Source: an uncultured Eubacteriales bacterium (GTDB lineage: Bacteria > Bacillota > Clostridia > UBA1381 > UMGS1253). Taken from it: a DNA stretch of 18,358 nt. The stretch's first letter is position 1. The number at the start of each line of letters is the position of its first letter. Location: positions 1-18,358 of the forward strand of contig URQR01000018.1 in the NCBI GenBank assembly GCA_900550065.1. The letters are read 5' to 3'. The notes under the pieces were generated by a model. The model did not search any database and was not told where the DNA came from. It was given only the letters and a program-made list of their open reading frames with translations. Both the position numbers and the translations under genes were made by a program. Of the stretch, positions 1 to 6,506 are shown one piece after another.

Positions 1-110
1 GTCGCGTTAAATTCATACAGCCGTTCAAGACACTCGGCCTGTTTAGCGAGCACTTCTTGGTCTGTCGGTAAATATAGCTCACCGCTGTGCATCTTTTCTT
101 TTTCACTCAT
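1..110 (-). CDS. Sugar O-acetyltransferase (maltose/galactoside acetyltransferase family), N-terminal part only
   Basis: The gene runs leftward off the window edge, and only the first 36 residues are visible, beginning MSEKEKMHSGELYLPTDQEV. This matches the N-terminal maltose-acetyltransferase (Mac) domain that opens Maa/LacA-type enzymes, where a short helical segment 'EKEKML.G..Y.P.D.EL' precedes the left-handed beta-helix. Such enzymes move an acetyl group from acetyl-CoA to the 6-hydroxyl of sugars in the cytoplasm. The start is the ATG at 108-110, with AGGAGG about eight bases upstream. It lies 94 bp downstream of the TPM gene on the same strand, but a hairpin lies between them, so it may be a separate unit. 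The hexapeptide-repeat domain and catalytic histidine lie outside the window, so the exact sugar cannot be called. Confidence 0.8.
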   Translation of the reverse strand, partial: MSEKEKMHSGELYLPTDQEVLAKQAECLERLYEFNA

Positions 111-158
111 TTGTGTTGCCTCCTAATTTAAAATCAAAATTGTAATTCCTATACAAAT

Positions 159-195
159 AATGAGGAGACGCTTCCTGTTCAAGCGCCTCCTCATT
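159..195 (-). terminator. Hairpin terminator after the lemA-TPM operon
   Basis: Two 15-nt arms (159-173 and 181-195) flank a 7-nt loop. The single mismatch is A against C on the plus strand, but it becomes a G-U pair in RNA made from the minus strand, so the stem is complete only for leftward transcripts. The following U-tract is short (TTATTTGT). The position directly after the TPM stop fits termination of the lemA operon. Confidence 0.7.
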
Positions 196-204
196 TTTGT
201 CACA

Positions 205-1008
205 TCAAAATCCGCGCGAGCTGCCTCCGCCGCCGAATGAGCCGCCCCCGCCAAAGGAGCCTCCGCCGCCGAAGCCGCCGCCAAAACCACCGCCGCCGCG
301 TCCGCCGGTACCGCGTCCGAGTAAATATCCGCCCAAAAACGGGCCGATTCCTCCGGTGCCGCCGTTTCCATGACCGCCGCCGCGTCCGCCCCGGCCTCCG
401 CTGCGTCCGATAGAGACAATTAAAACAAACACAATGATTGTGATAATAATACTAAGAATACCGGCACTGCTGTCTTCTCCTTCATCGGTCTGCACCGGTG
501 CGACGCCGTCCGGCATCGTAAGGCCATACTCGTTGTATACCTCCTGCAAAACCGCTTGATACAGGTTCAGAAGCCCCGCGTCATAGTCGCCTTTCTTTAA
601 ATCGGCCATAGCGTAATCGTCTATCAAACGGCCCGTTTTCGAGTCGTTGAGCGCACCCTCAAGACCATATCCGACCTCTATACTGACCTTACGCTCCTCG
701 AGCGCGAGCAAAATCAGAACGCCGTTGTTTTCCTTACTGCCGATTCCCCACGCGCGCCCCAGAGCAAGGCCGTACTCGCGCACCTCCTGCCCGTCCATGT
801 CCGGTACGGTCGCGACGACCACCTGTGCCGTGGTCGATTGGTAGAGCGCGTTGGAATAGTCAATAATAAACCGCTCCGTATCCTGCGACAACACATCCGC
901 ATAGTCCGCCGCATAGAATTCATGGGTGGGCGACGGCAAAGCCGCATTTGCGCAAACGCAAAGAAGCATTGTAAGGTAAAGCGTAGCCGCTATAAATTTC
1001 TTCATCAT
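205..1008 (-). CDS. TPM-domain membrane protein with glycine-rich tail (YgcG-like)
   Basis: This 267-residue protein has an N-terminal signal peptide or anchor (MMKKFIAATLYLTMLLCVCANA), then a TPM domain at about residues 28-155. The domain shows the usual 'D.A..LS......' opening, 'VVVATVPDMDGQ', 'NNGVLILLALEERKVSIEVGYGLEGAL' and the C-terminal 'D.....Y...L...' helix. A transmembrane segment (about residues 186-202) and a tail of roughly 60 residues, mostly Gly with Ser, Phe and Arg, follow. TPM proteins are extracytoplasmic, membrane-linked proteins of poorly defined role; some members bind metal, have acid-phosphatase activity or help photosystem II repair in plants. It starts one base after the lemA stop codon, so the two are co-transcribed. 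AGGTG lies 10 nt upstream; a second ATG directly follows the first. The family call is firm, the biochemical role is not. Confidence 0.88.
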   Translation of the reverse strand: MMKKFIAATLYLTMLLCVCANAALPSPTHEFYAADYADVLSQDTERFIIDYSNALYQSTTAQVVVATVPDMDGQEVREYGLALGRAWGIGSKENNGVLILLALEERKVSIEVGYGLEGALNDSKTGRLIDDYAMADLKKGDYDAGLLNLYQAVLQEVYNEYGLTMPDGVAPVQTDEGEDSSAGILSIIITIIVFVLIVSIGRSGGRGGRGGGHGNGGTGGIGPFLGGYLLGRGTGGRGGGGFGGGFGGGGSFGGGGSFGGGGSSRGF

Positions 1009-1009
1009 A

Positions 1010-1573
1010 TTAGAAGTTCACCTGCGGTACTTGGGTCGCGCCCTCCGCCGCTTGGAAGTAGTCCGCCGCCTCAAAACCGAACAGTCCCGCAAAAATCACC
1101 TTCGGGAAGGACTTAATCGCAGTATTGTACGCCCGGGCCGCGTCGTTGTAGTCCTTTCTTGCCACGGCGATACGGTTTTCCGTCCCTGCCAGCTCGTCGG
1201 AAAGGGCCGTAAACTGCGTATCCGCCTTCAAATCCGGGTAGTTTTCAACAACCATCAACAGCCTGCTCAGCGCACTCGAAAGCTCGCTGTCCGCCGCAGC
1301 AAGGTCCGCCGTCGTCGTCGCGCCGGCAAGCTTTGCCCGCGCGTCCGATACCGCGCCGAGCACCTCGCTCTCATGGCTCGCATACCCCTTCACTGTGTTT
1401 ACAAAGTTAGGAATCAAATCGTTTCTGCGCTGCAGCTGCGTATCAATGTTCGACAGCTGTGTGTCCACCGTTTCCCGTGCTGATACAAGCGAATTGTAGC
1501 CGCCGATAGCAAACATAGCAATCAGCACGACCACAACTGCGATACAAATCCAAACAATTGCACTCTTTTTCAT
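1010..1573 (-). CDS. lemA: LemA family protein
   Basis: The 187-residue protein has one N-terminal membrane helix (about residues 4-24, IVWICIAVVVVLIAMFAIGG) followed by a long helical extracytoplasmic domain. The LemA signature is clear: 'YNSLVSARETVDTQLSNIDTQLQRRNDLIPN', then 'VKGYASHE' and 'AVSDARA', 'RLLMVVENYPDLKA' and near the end 'FPKVIFAGLFGF'. Function is unknown in bacteria; the name comes from a Listeria surface antigen. LemA and TPM proteins are frequent operon partners, as here. I prefer the ATG at 1571-1573 because GGAG lies at a good distance upstream. An in-frame ATG at 1583-1585 would add MEQI but has no convincing ribosome binding site. The gene has its own strong leftward promoter at 1636-1664. 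Confidence 0.9.
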   Translation of the reverse strand: MKKSAIVWICIAVVVVLIAMFAIGGYNSLVSARETVDTQLSNIDTQLQRRNDLIPNFVNTVKGYASHESEVLGAVSDARAKLAGATTTADLAAADSELSSALSRLLMVVENYPDLKADTQFTALSDELAGTENRIAVARKDYNDAARAYNTAIKSFPKVIFAGLFGFEAADYFQAAEGATQVPQVNF

Positions 1574-1635
1574 AATCTGCTCCATTCCGGCGTACGAAGA
1601 TGCACGCCTAAACGTATTCTTTCTTGCTGAAATTT

Positions 1636-1664
1636 ATTATATAACAGATTCCACTTACTTGCAA
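1636..1664 (-). promoter_or_regulatory. Promoter of the lemA-TPM operon
   Basis: Reading leftward, TTGCAA (1659-1664), a 17-nt spacer and a perfect TATAAT (1636-1641) form a sigma-A-type promoter about 60 bp before the lemA start. Its -35 box sits in the centre of a 14-bp palindrome (1655-1668). Confidence 0.75.
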
Positions 1665-1668
1665 GTAA
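1655..1668. promoter_or_regulatory. 14-bp perfect palindrome over the lemA -35 box, candidate operator
   Basis: TTACTTGCAAGTAA reads identically on both strands. It covers the -35 element of the lemA promoter completely, where binding of a dimeric regulator would block RNA polymerase. Which regulator binds is unknown; a MarR- or TetR-like dimer would suit the geometry, but this is inference. Confidence 0.45.
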
Positions 1669-1712
1669 AACGTCCATTTTGTTTATACTATTATAGAATA
1701 CCCCAATTTATA

Positions 1713-1741
1713 TTGACATAGGCATATAATTTTAATAAAAT
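1713..1741 (+). promoter_or_regulatory. Promoter of the uridine phosphorylase gene
   Basis: A perfect TTGACA (1713-1718), a 17-nt spacer and TAAAAT (1736-1741) precede the gene, predicting a short leader. A TATAAT at 1725-1730 also exists but lacks a -35 box at the right distance. The promoter is back-to-back with that of lemA. Confidence 0.75.
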
Positions 1742-1772
1742 GAAGGCAAATTTAGCTTAGGGAGGCGGAAAA

Positions 1773-2588
1773 ATGGCTGGTATTATGGACGGCGAGCGGC
1801 AGTTTCACATTCAGACAACGCCGGAGGAAGTAGGAAAATACGTGATCCTGCCCGGCGACCCGGGCCGTGTGCCAAAAATTGCGGCGCAGTTTGAAAACGC
1901 GCGGCAGGTCGCACAAAACAGGGAATACAACGTTTATACGGGCACATTGGACGGCGTCGCCGTTTCCGCCGTGTCGACCGGAATCGGCGGCCCGTCGGCA
2001 GCGATTGCGCTCGAGGAGCTGGTGCGCTGCGGCGCGCATACGTTTATCCGCGTCGGGACGAGCGGCGGAATTGATACAAAAGTACACGGCGGCGACCTGA
2101 TTTTAGCGTCGGCGGCTGTGCGCGGCGACGGCACAAGTAAAGAATATCTGCCGCCGGACTACCCTGCTGTATCGGACTTTGATGTGCTGTGCGCACTGAA
2201 AAACGCTGCGGATTCGCTCTGCGATGGCTCGCCCGGCAATGCATACCACATCGGCGTAGTACAGAGCAAGGACTCGTTCTACGGTGAAACGAATCCGGAG
2301 ACCATGCCCGTCGCGGAGTATTTACAGACGCGGTGGGAGTCGTACGTCCGGTGCGGCTGTCTCACGTCAGAGATGGAGTGTGCGACGCTGTTCAGCGTCG
2401 GGATCGCGCGGAAGGTACGTGTGGGCGGTGTGATTACCGCAATATGGAACGTAGAGCGGACAAAGGCGGGGCTGCCCGACACCGTATGTATGGACAGCAG
2501 CAAGGCAATCGCCTGCGCTATTGGTGCGTTGCGCGCGCTTATCGCTGCCGACCGTGAACGTGAGAAACGCGGCGGCGTATTAATATAA
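1773..2588 (+). CDS. udp: Uridine phosphorylase
   Basis: This is a 271-residue cytosolic enzyme of the nucleoside phosphorylase-I family. It splits uridine with phosphate into uracil and ribose-1-phosphate for pyrimidine salvage. Phosphate and nucleoside site motifs are all visible: GDPGRV at residues 28-33, 'STGIGGPSAAIALEEL' at 68-83, 'FIRVGTSGGI' at 91-100 and TSEMECATLF at 198-207, where the two glutamates contact ribose. The last motif and the R-V-G-T-S-G-G block fit Udp better than purine nucleoside phosphorylase, although a broader pyrimidine specificity cannot be excluded. The start ATG has GGGAGGCGG upstream. The gene is alone between its own promoter and a bidirectional terminator, so it is probably monocistronic. 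Confidence 0.9.
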   Translation: MAGIMDGERQFHIQTTPEEVGKYVILPGDPGRVPKIAAQFENARQVAQNREYNVYTGTLDGVAVSAVSTGIGGPSAAIALEELVRCGAHTFIRVGTSGGIDTKVHGGDLILASAAVRGDGTSKEYLPPDYPAVSDFDVLCALKNAADSLCDGSPGNAYHIGVVQSKDSFYGETNPETMPVAEYLQTRWESYVRCGCLTSEMECATLFSVGIARKVRVGGVITAIWNVERTKAGLPDTVCMDSSKAIACAIGALRALIAADREREKRGGVLI

Positions 2589-2630
2589 TAAAAAGCCCCC
2601 GGCACTTTGAAATGCCGGAGGCTTTTATTT
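2589..2630. terminator. Bidirectional terminator between udp and the GH10 gene
   Basis: AAAAGCC-C-CCGGCA (from 2591) pairs with TGCCGG-A-GGCTTTT (to 2626) around an 8-nt loop. There is an A-run on one side and a T-run on the other, so it can serve both convergent genes. Confidence 0.85.
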
Positions 2631-2635
2631 CACTC

Positions 2636-3955
2636 CTATGGTAACACGATTTTAATTTCGTTCTTTCCGTCCTTTTTTAACTGTATCTGCTCTTTATATT
2701 CCGCGCCTTTCGCCGTGACTGTTGCCTCATAGCCGCCGTAAAAGCCTTTAAACCGCGCGCGTCCGCTTTCGTCCGTGGCGGCCTCCGCCTGTGTGTGCCA
2801 CGTCTCGCCAAATAGTTTTTTTACGGTATAATAGGCTGGCTTCGGCGTAAAGTCAAAGCGCAGCAGCCCGCCCCGGTAGTAGTTTTCCCCAGCAGTCATG
2901 TCACCCTGCGGCGCAAACGCAGCATAGCCGTCGACAAGATTCCAGTAGATAATCTGCTCAACATTTTTATGGCTGAACCAAATCGAGTACAAATACTCGA
3001 TAATCTTTGCCTGCAGCGCCTCGTCTTCCTCCGACTCCGTATAGGCCGGAATTGTAATCTCCGTAATCTGGATTGGCTTTCCTAAGCGTGCGTAATTGTC
3101 TAAGACTTTAAACAGCTTAAGCGGGTTATAAAACGGTCTTGTTTCTTTATACTCGTCCTCGGCCCGGTAAAACATATGGTACTGCATACCGATTGCATCA
3201 ATCGGCGCGCCCTTTATTAGCGCACGTTCAATTTGCGAATAATACTTGTCGCTCGCCCGGCCCTGGTCGGCCCATACGGCGGAGTGTTCATTGATAACGA
3301 GCTGGTTTGCACCGAAGTATTTGCTTGCCATTTGGAAACACCACTCGACAAAGTCGGGTTCTTCGTATAAAGATGTGCGGCCCTCTTCCCACCATGTTTC
3401 ATTCGTGACCTCAATCGTTTTGATGCGGCCTGCGTACCGTTCGCTGATTTCCTTGCAGCGGCGTTCAAACTCCCGCTTTACAACGCAAAGCGGCGCATCC
3501 CACAGCCACTCCGGAAAGAAGTGGTCATATGCAAGCGCATGCTCGCGCGGCTCTATCCCGTTTTTCTCACAAAATTCGAGACACAAGTCCGGCGCGGGGC
3601 GGCGGTATATCTTTTTGCTGTCTTTTGCATAGCGGGGCGCGCCCTTTTCCGGCTCTAAATCGTCCCAATAAAACGGTAGCGTCGCCATATTGAAGGCCTG
3701 TTTAAAATAATTTTTGTACCTTTCGTTCTTCTCAGGCGTTTCCAGCTCGTCAAGCATAAATAGGTTCGCGCCGTACTTAAAGTCATGCGTTTTTTGCGTC
3801 AGGCGCACCCGCGCATTTGGCACAGGCTTTCCAGCCGCGTCCGTCACCGTAATATAGCCGTAGCCCTTCCGGTTTTGCTCGATGCCCGCTGTTATGCGGT
3901 CCTGCGTTTCCTCCTGATATTGTTCAAAGTACTCTAATATCTGCTTTCGTTCCAT
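2636..3955 (-). CDS. Glycoside hydrolase family 10 endo-1,4-beta-xylanase-like enzyme, cytoplasmic
   Basis: A 439-residue GH10 TIM-barrel enzyme expected to cut beta-1,4-xylan or xylo-oligosaccharides with retention. The catalytic pair is present: acid/base Glu186 in 'IEVTNE' and nucleophile Glu299 in 'QITEITIP'. Other family blocks are 'AFNMATLPFYWDDLEPEKG' (87-105), the substrate-subsite 'REHALAYDH' (137-145), 'IGMQYHMF' (255-262) and 'YWNLVDGYAAF' (337-347). Before the barrel lies a small beta-domain-like segment (31-60, 'GYGYITVTDAAGKPVPNARV'), and another beta-rich segment closes the protein (395-439). No signal peptide is visible, so it probably acts on imported oligosaccharides. I chose the ATG at 3953-3955 because GGAGGGG lies six bases upstream; a longer reading frame reaches 4000 but skips that site. 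An AraC regulator diverges from it. Confidence 0.85.
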   Translation of the reverse strand: MERKQILEYFEQYQEETQDRITAGIEQNRKGYGYITVTDAAGKPVPNARVRLTQKTHDFKYGANLFMLDELETPEKNERYKNYFKQAFNMATLPFYWDDLEPEKGAPRYAKDSKKIYRRPAPDLCLEFCEKNGIEPREHALAYDHFFPEWLWDAPLCVVKREFERRCKEISERYAGRIKTIEVTNETWWEEGRTSLYEEPDFVEWCFQMASKYFGANQLVINEHSAVWADQGRASDKYYSQIERALIKGAPIDAIGMQYHMFYRAEDEYKETRPFYNPLKLFKVLDNYARLGKPIQITEITIPAYTESEEDEALQAKIIEYLYSIWFSHKNVEQIIYWNLVDGYAAFAPQGDMTAGENYYRGGLLRFDFTPKPAYYTVKKLFGETWHTQAEAATDESGRARFKGFYGGYEATVTAKGAEYKEQIQLKKDGKNEIKIVLP

Positions 3956-3999
3956 AAAAATCCCCTCCATACATGATAGAAATACAAACTTACAAACCA

Positions 4000-4028
4000 A
4001 TTATATGATACAAATTTTGCTCTGTAAA
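4000..4028 (-). promoter_or_regulatory. Promoter of the GH10 gene
   Basis: Leftward TTTACA (4023-4028), a 17-nt spacer and a perfect TATAAT (4000-4005) lie 45 bp before the start codon. Three TACAAA copies (3983, 3991 and 4009) surround the -10 box. Confidence 0.65.
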
Positions 4029-4050
4029 CCCAAAAAATAATTAAAAAGGA

Positions 4051-4079
4051 TTGATTTTCGCTACAACTCGTGCTACTCT
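4051..4079 (+). promoter_or_regulatory. Weak candidate promoter of the AraC-family gene
   Basis: TTGATT (4051-4056), a 17-nt spacer and TACTCT (4074-4079) preceded by TG at the extended -10 position. The -10 box is poor, as expected for an activator-dependent or low-level regulator gene. The call is tentative. Confidence 0.3.
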
Positions 4080-4108
4080 ATGGGTAACAAAAAAAACGGA
4101 GGCGTACT

Positions 4109-4867
4109 ATGTTCCCCTGCAATCTTTCTGTAAACCTGCGCGACGTTCTGCTCTTCTCACGAAAAGCCGGACAATACCACACAAACCCGCGCGATTTTTC
4201 CTCGCTTGCCTACCGCCTCAAAGCCGACGGCGCATATCTTTGCGGCGGGAAACGGTTTTCCTACAATACGAATAACATCAGCCTTGTCCCCGCCGATACC
4301 GCCTATGACCAATGGGAAGAAGAGGCCGACGCAATCGTGTTTCATTTTGATGCGTTCGGACACGTTCCCGACGGGATTGAAATTTATGCGTTTGACAATT
4401 ACGAGCCGTACCGGGCGCTGTTTTGCCGGGCGCTTGAAATTTGGAACGAAAAGCTGCCCGGCTACAAATACCGTGCGACGGCGGTTTTTTATGAAATTCT
4501 TTCCGCAATGCAGGCCGGCTTAGCCGCCTCGTCCGAGCCGGACGGCGGCTTTGTAGAACGCGCAAAAGAATACATTGACGCGCACTTTTCTGACCCGGCC
4601 CTCTCGATTCAGCAGCTTGCAGACCGCGCCTACGTGAGCGGTGCATACTTCCGCCGCCGCTTTGCGCAGCGCTATCACCTCAGCCCGAAGCAATACCTCG
4701 ACTTTGTGCGCTTCCAATACGCCGTTTCCCTGCTGCATACGGGCTACTATACACAGGGCGAGGTCGCGGCCCGTTGCGGCTACAGCGACGTCAAATACTT
4801 CAGGAGCAAATTTAAGGCCAAAACCGGAGAAAGTATTTCTCAATACTGTAAATCACACGGGATATAA
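4109..4867 (+). CDS. AraC-family transcriptional regulator, probable regulator of the GH10 gene
   Basis: The 252-residue protein has an N-terminal sensor half (about 1-135, beta-rich and cupin-like by pattern) and a C-terminal AraC/XylS DNA-binding half. The latter contains two helix-turn-helix units: 'LSIQQLADRAYVSGAYFRRRF' style at 165-185, and 'TQGEVAARCGYSDVKYFRSKF' style at 215-235, followed by the usual 'TGESISQYCK'. The start ATG has GGAGGC five bases away. It is divergent from the GH10 gene across 153 bp, a common arrangement for a local sugar-responsive activator. The ligand is unknown; a xylo-oligosaccharide or xylose is inferred only from the neighbour. No transporter gene is adjacent, which leaves the source of the inducer open. 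Confidence 0.88.
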   Translation: MFPCNLSVNLRDVLLFSRKAGQYHTNPRDFSSLAYRLKADGAYLCGGKRFSYNTNNISLVPADTAYDQWEEEADAIVFHFDAFGHVPDGIEIYAFDNYEPYRALFCRALEIWNEKLPGYKYRATAVFYEILSAMQAGLAASSEPDGGFVERAKEYIDAHFSDPALSIQQLADRAYVSGAYFRRRFAQRYHLSPKQYLDFVRFQYAVSLLHTGYYTQGEVAARCGYSDVKYFRSKFKAKTGESISQYCKSHGI

Positions 4868-4876
4868 GGAAAGATG

Positions 4877-4905
4877 TTGTATAAACAGTGAAAATGTGGT
4901 ACAAT
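4877..4905 (+). promoter_or_regulatory. Candidate promoter for yfcE-coaX
   Basis: TTGTAT (4877-4882), a 17-nt spacer and TACAAT (4900-4905) with TG at the extended -10 position. The -10 lies inside the left arm of the 24-bp inverted repeat, and the predicted transcript would begin near 4912. The -35 is weak. Confidence 0.4.
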
Positions 4906-4942
4906 ACACAAAAGCGGAGCTTTTGTGTATTGTACCACATTT
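4892..4942. repeat. 24-bp perfect inverted repeat with 3-nt loop
   Basis: The arms 4892-4915 and 4919-4942 are exact reverse complements separated only by GGA. The stem is AT-rich outside and ends GC-GGA-GC at the tip. On the plus strand it is followed by TTATAATGGG, not a U-tract; on the minus strand it is followed by TTTTCACTG. It lies between the araC stop and the yfcE start and overlaps a candidate promoter. It may be a terminator, a regulator site or the remnant of a small element. Confidence 0.8.
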
Positions 4943-4960
4943 ATAATGGGAGAGTTGCCG

Positions 4961-5428
4961 GTGAAAATTCTTATTTTTTCCGATACGCATCAAAACATAA
5001 ACGGTTGTATCGACGTCATTCAAAACACAAACGACGTTGACGCAGTCCTTCACGCGGGCGATCTCGTGCGCGACGCAGAAGATCTTGCGGCGGCGTTTCC
5101 CGCGCTGCCGTTCTACTTTGTGAGCGGCAACAACGATATTTTTGAACACTGCCCGGACGAACGCTTATTGATGCTTGCGGGCGTTAAAATTCTGCTGACG
5201 CACGGGCATCAGCACGGCGTACGGTATGGTGAGCGCGAGTTAGCGGCTTATGCAAAAAAGAAGGGCGCGGCGCTTGCTGTGTTTGGGCACACGCACAAGC
5301 CTTTCGACGGAGTTGTCGGCGGCATACGCCTGCTGAATCCGGGCACAATGGGCTACGCACCGAAAAGCTATGCACAGCTTACGATTGAGGATGAAAAAAT
5401 ACAGACAAAAATTATCAGCTACAGCTGA
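4961..5428 (+). CDS. yfcE: YfcE-type metallophosphoesterase
   Basis: A 155-residue calcineurin-like phosphodiesterase with every metal-binding motif of the YfcE/MJ0936 family: D8 and H10 in 'FSDTHQN', D34 in 'LHAGDLV', the GNND block (56-59), H81 in 'LTHGH', and H110/H112 in 'FGHTHKP'. These residues hold two divalent metals. Characterised relatives hydrolyse artificial phosphodiesters, and the natural substrate is uncertain. I chose GTG 4961, giving MKILIFSDTH, because GGGAG precedes it by eight bases and the product begins like its relatives. Upstream ATGs (4925, 4946) would place the start inside the inverted repeat or on the ribosome binding site. coaX follows after 17 bp, so the two are likely co-transcribed. 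Confidence 0.88.
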   Translation: MKILIFSDTHQNINGCIDVIQNTNDVDAVLHAGDLVRDAEDLAAAFPALPFYFVSGNNDIFEHCPDERLLMLAGVKILLTHGHQHGVRYGERELAAYAKKKGAALAVFGHTHKPFDGVVGGIRLLNPGTMGYAPKSYAQLTIEDEKIQTKIISYS

Positions 5429-5445
5429 TTTGTGGGGGAATCGTG

Positions 5446-6213
5446 ATGGTATTAGTGATAGATGTGGGGAATACAAACATTGTTGTCGGCGCGTTCGACG
5501 GCGATAAGCTGGTGAAAAATTGGCGTATTTCAACCGATTATAAAAAGAGTGCGGACGAGATGGGGCTTTTGCTGGTACAGCTTTTGACGTACCATGGGCT
5601 CAGCGTGGACGAGGTCGAAAACGTTGCGATTTCGTCCGTTGTGCCGCAGGTCATGTTCTCGCTTGAGCGCGCGGTGCGCCGCTATTTAAAGCACGAACCG
5701 CTGATTATTACAAAAGACGTGAAAACGGGCATCAATATCCGCTACGACAACCCGAAAGAGGTCGGCGCGGACCGGATTGTTAACGCCGTCGCGGTTCATC
5801 ACCACTATCCGGGCGACGCAATTATCATTGACTTTGGTACGGCGACGACGTTTTGTGCGCTGACGGCACAGGCCGACTACCTCGGCGGCGTCATCTGCCC
5901 GGGGATAAAAATCTCGCTCGACGCGCTGATTGAACGCACGGCGAAGCTGCCCAAAATTGAAATTGTTCGCCCGCCGCATGTGATTGGCACAAACACGGTC
6001 GAGTCTATGCAGGCCGGTATGGTGTACGGCTATGCGGGCCAGATTGAAAACATTGTGCGGCGCATGAAGGAGGAAATGGGCGGCGGCAGCATCACTGTCA
6101 TTGCCACGGGCGGCATCGCCTCGCTCATCAAAGAGGCGACAGACGCGATTGATGTGTTAGACTCCCACCTGACACTCAAAGGGCTGAAGCGCTTGTATGA
6201 TATGAACCGGTAA
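5446..6213 (+). CDS. coaX: Type III pantothenate kinase
   Basis: This 255-residue enzyme phosphorylates pantothenate with ATP, the first step of coenzyme A synthesis, in the cytoplasm. It belongs to the ASKHA fold: DVGNTN at 6-11 is the first phosphate loop, 'NPKEVGADR' at 102-110 carries the catalytic aspartate and pantothenate contacts, 'IDFGTATTF' at 128-136 is the second phosphate loop, and 'GGVICPGIKIS' follows. Type III kinases are not inhibited by CoA and usually need a monovalent cation. A GTG at 5443 directly before the ATG could also serve as start; GGGGG is better spaced for the ATG. The gene ends at a strong terminator. Confidence 0.93.
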   Translation: MVLVIDVGNTNIVVGAFDGDKLVKNWRISTDYKKSADEMGLLLVQLLTYHGLSVDEVENVAISSVVPQVMFSLERAVRRYLKHEPLIITKDVKTGINIRYDNPKEVGADRIVNAVAVHHHYPGDAIIIDFGTATTFCALTAQADYLGGVICPGIKISLDALIERTAKLPKIEIVRPPHVIGTNTVESMQAGMVYGYAGQIENIVRRMKEEMGGGSITVIATGGIASLIKEATDAIDVLDSHLTLKGLKRLYDMNR

Positions 6214-6237
6214 AGGCGGCACATGCCGCCTTTTTTG
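6212..6237 (+). terminator. Rho-independent terminator after coaX
   Basis: GGCGGC-ACAT-GCCGCC (6215-6230) followed by six T residues directly overlaps the coaX stop codon. It is a textbook terminator. Confidence 0.92.
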
Positions 6238-6275
6238 TTTCACCCCGTGGTTGTTTCTTTATCCCCTCGCCATTA

Positions 6276-6449
6276 CTATAATATTTTTTCGCGTCCCTTT
6301 TCAATCTCCTGAATATGCCGCTTTAGCACGAGACTCACATACTGCGAAAAGGAACGGACGGATTCTCTGCTAAGCTTGCGTATTTCTTCCGCTACGTCGG
6401 TGTCTAACGTAATGCAGGTGCTAATTTTTAATGGTAAATCTGAAAGCAT
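6276..6449 (-). CDS. Small ribbon-helix-helix (CopG/Arc-type) DNA-binding protein
   Basis: A 57-residue protein, read by hand because it is shorter than common ORF cut-offs. It begins MLSDLPLKIST and continues 'CITLDTDVAEEIRKLS', then 'SFSQYVSLVLKRHIQEIEK'. The pattern of an N-terminal beta strand (about 8-15), a helix of alternating E/I/L/K (18-28), the turn with Ser, and a second helix (34-50) is that of ribbon-helix-helix repressors. Such proteins act as dimers and often repress their own promoter. The ATG is at 6447-6449 with a weak AGGG upstream, behind a very good leftward promoter. No toxin gene is adjacent, so it is either a stand-alone regulator or an orphan antitoxin-like protein. 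The family call is by pattern only. Confidence 0.72.
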   Translation of the reverse strand: MLSDLPLKISTCITLDTDVAEEIRKLSRESVRSFSQYVSLVLKRHIQEIEKGREKIL

Positions 6450-6472
6450 GTTTTATACCCTATCATCTAATT

Positions 6473-6503
6473 AATAAATATTACTATATAAATAATATTT
6501 ATT
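6473..6503. promoter_or_regulatory. 11-bp inverted repeat, candidate operator of the small RHH gene
   Basis: AATAAATATTA (6473-6483) and TAATATTTATT (6493-6503) are exact reverse complements with a 9-bp gap. The repeat begins just beyond the -10 box of the RHH promoter and covers the expected start of transcription, which suits autorepression. AT-richness raises the chance of coincidence. Confidence 0.4.
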
Positions 6504-6506
6504 GTA

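Noticed and set aside
1725..1730. TATAAT as the udp -10 box
   Set aside because: No acceptable -35 box lies 16-18 bp upstream, whereas TTGACA at 1713 pairs perfectly with TAAAAT at 1736.
4925..4960. Upstream starts for yfcE (ATG 4925 and 4946)
   Set aside because: The first lies in the inverted-repeat arm and the second overlaps the GGGAG ribosome binding site. GTG 4961 gives the usual family N-terminus.
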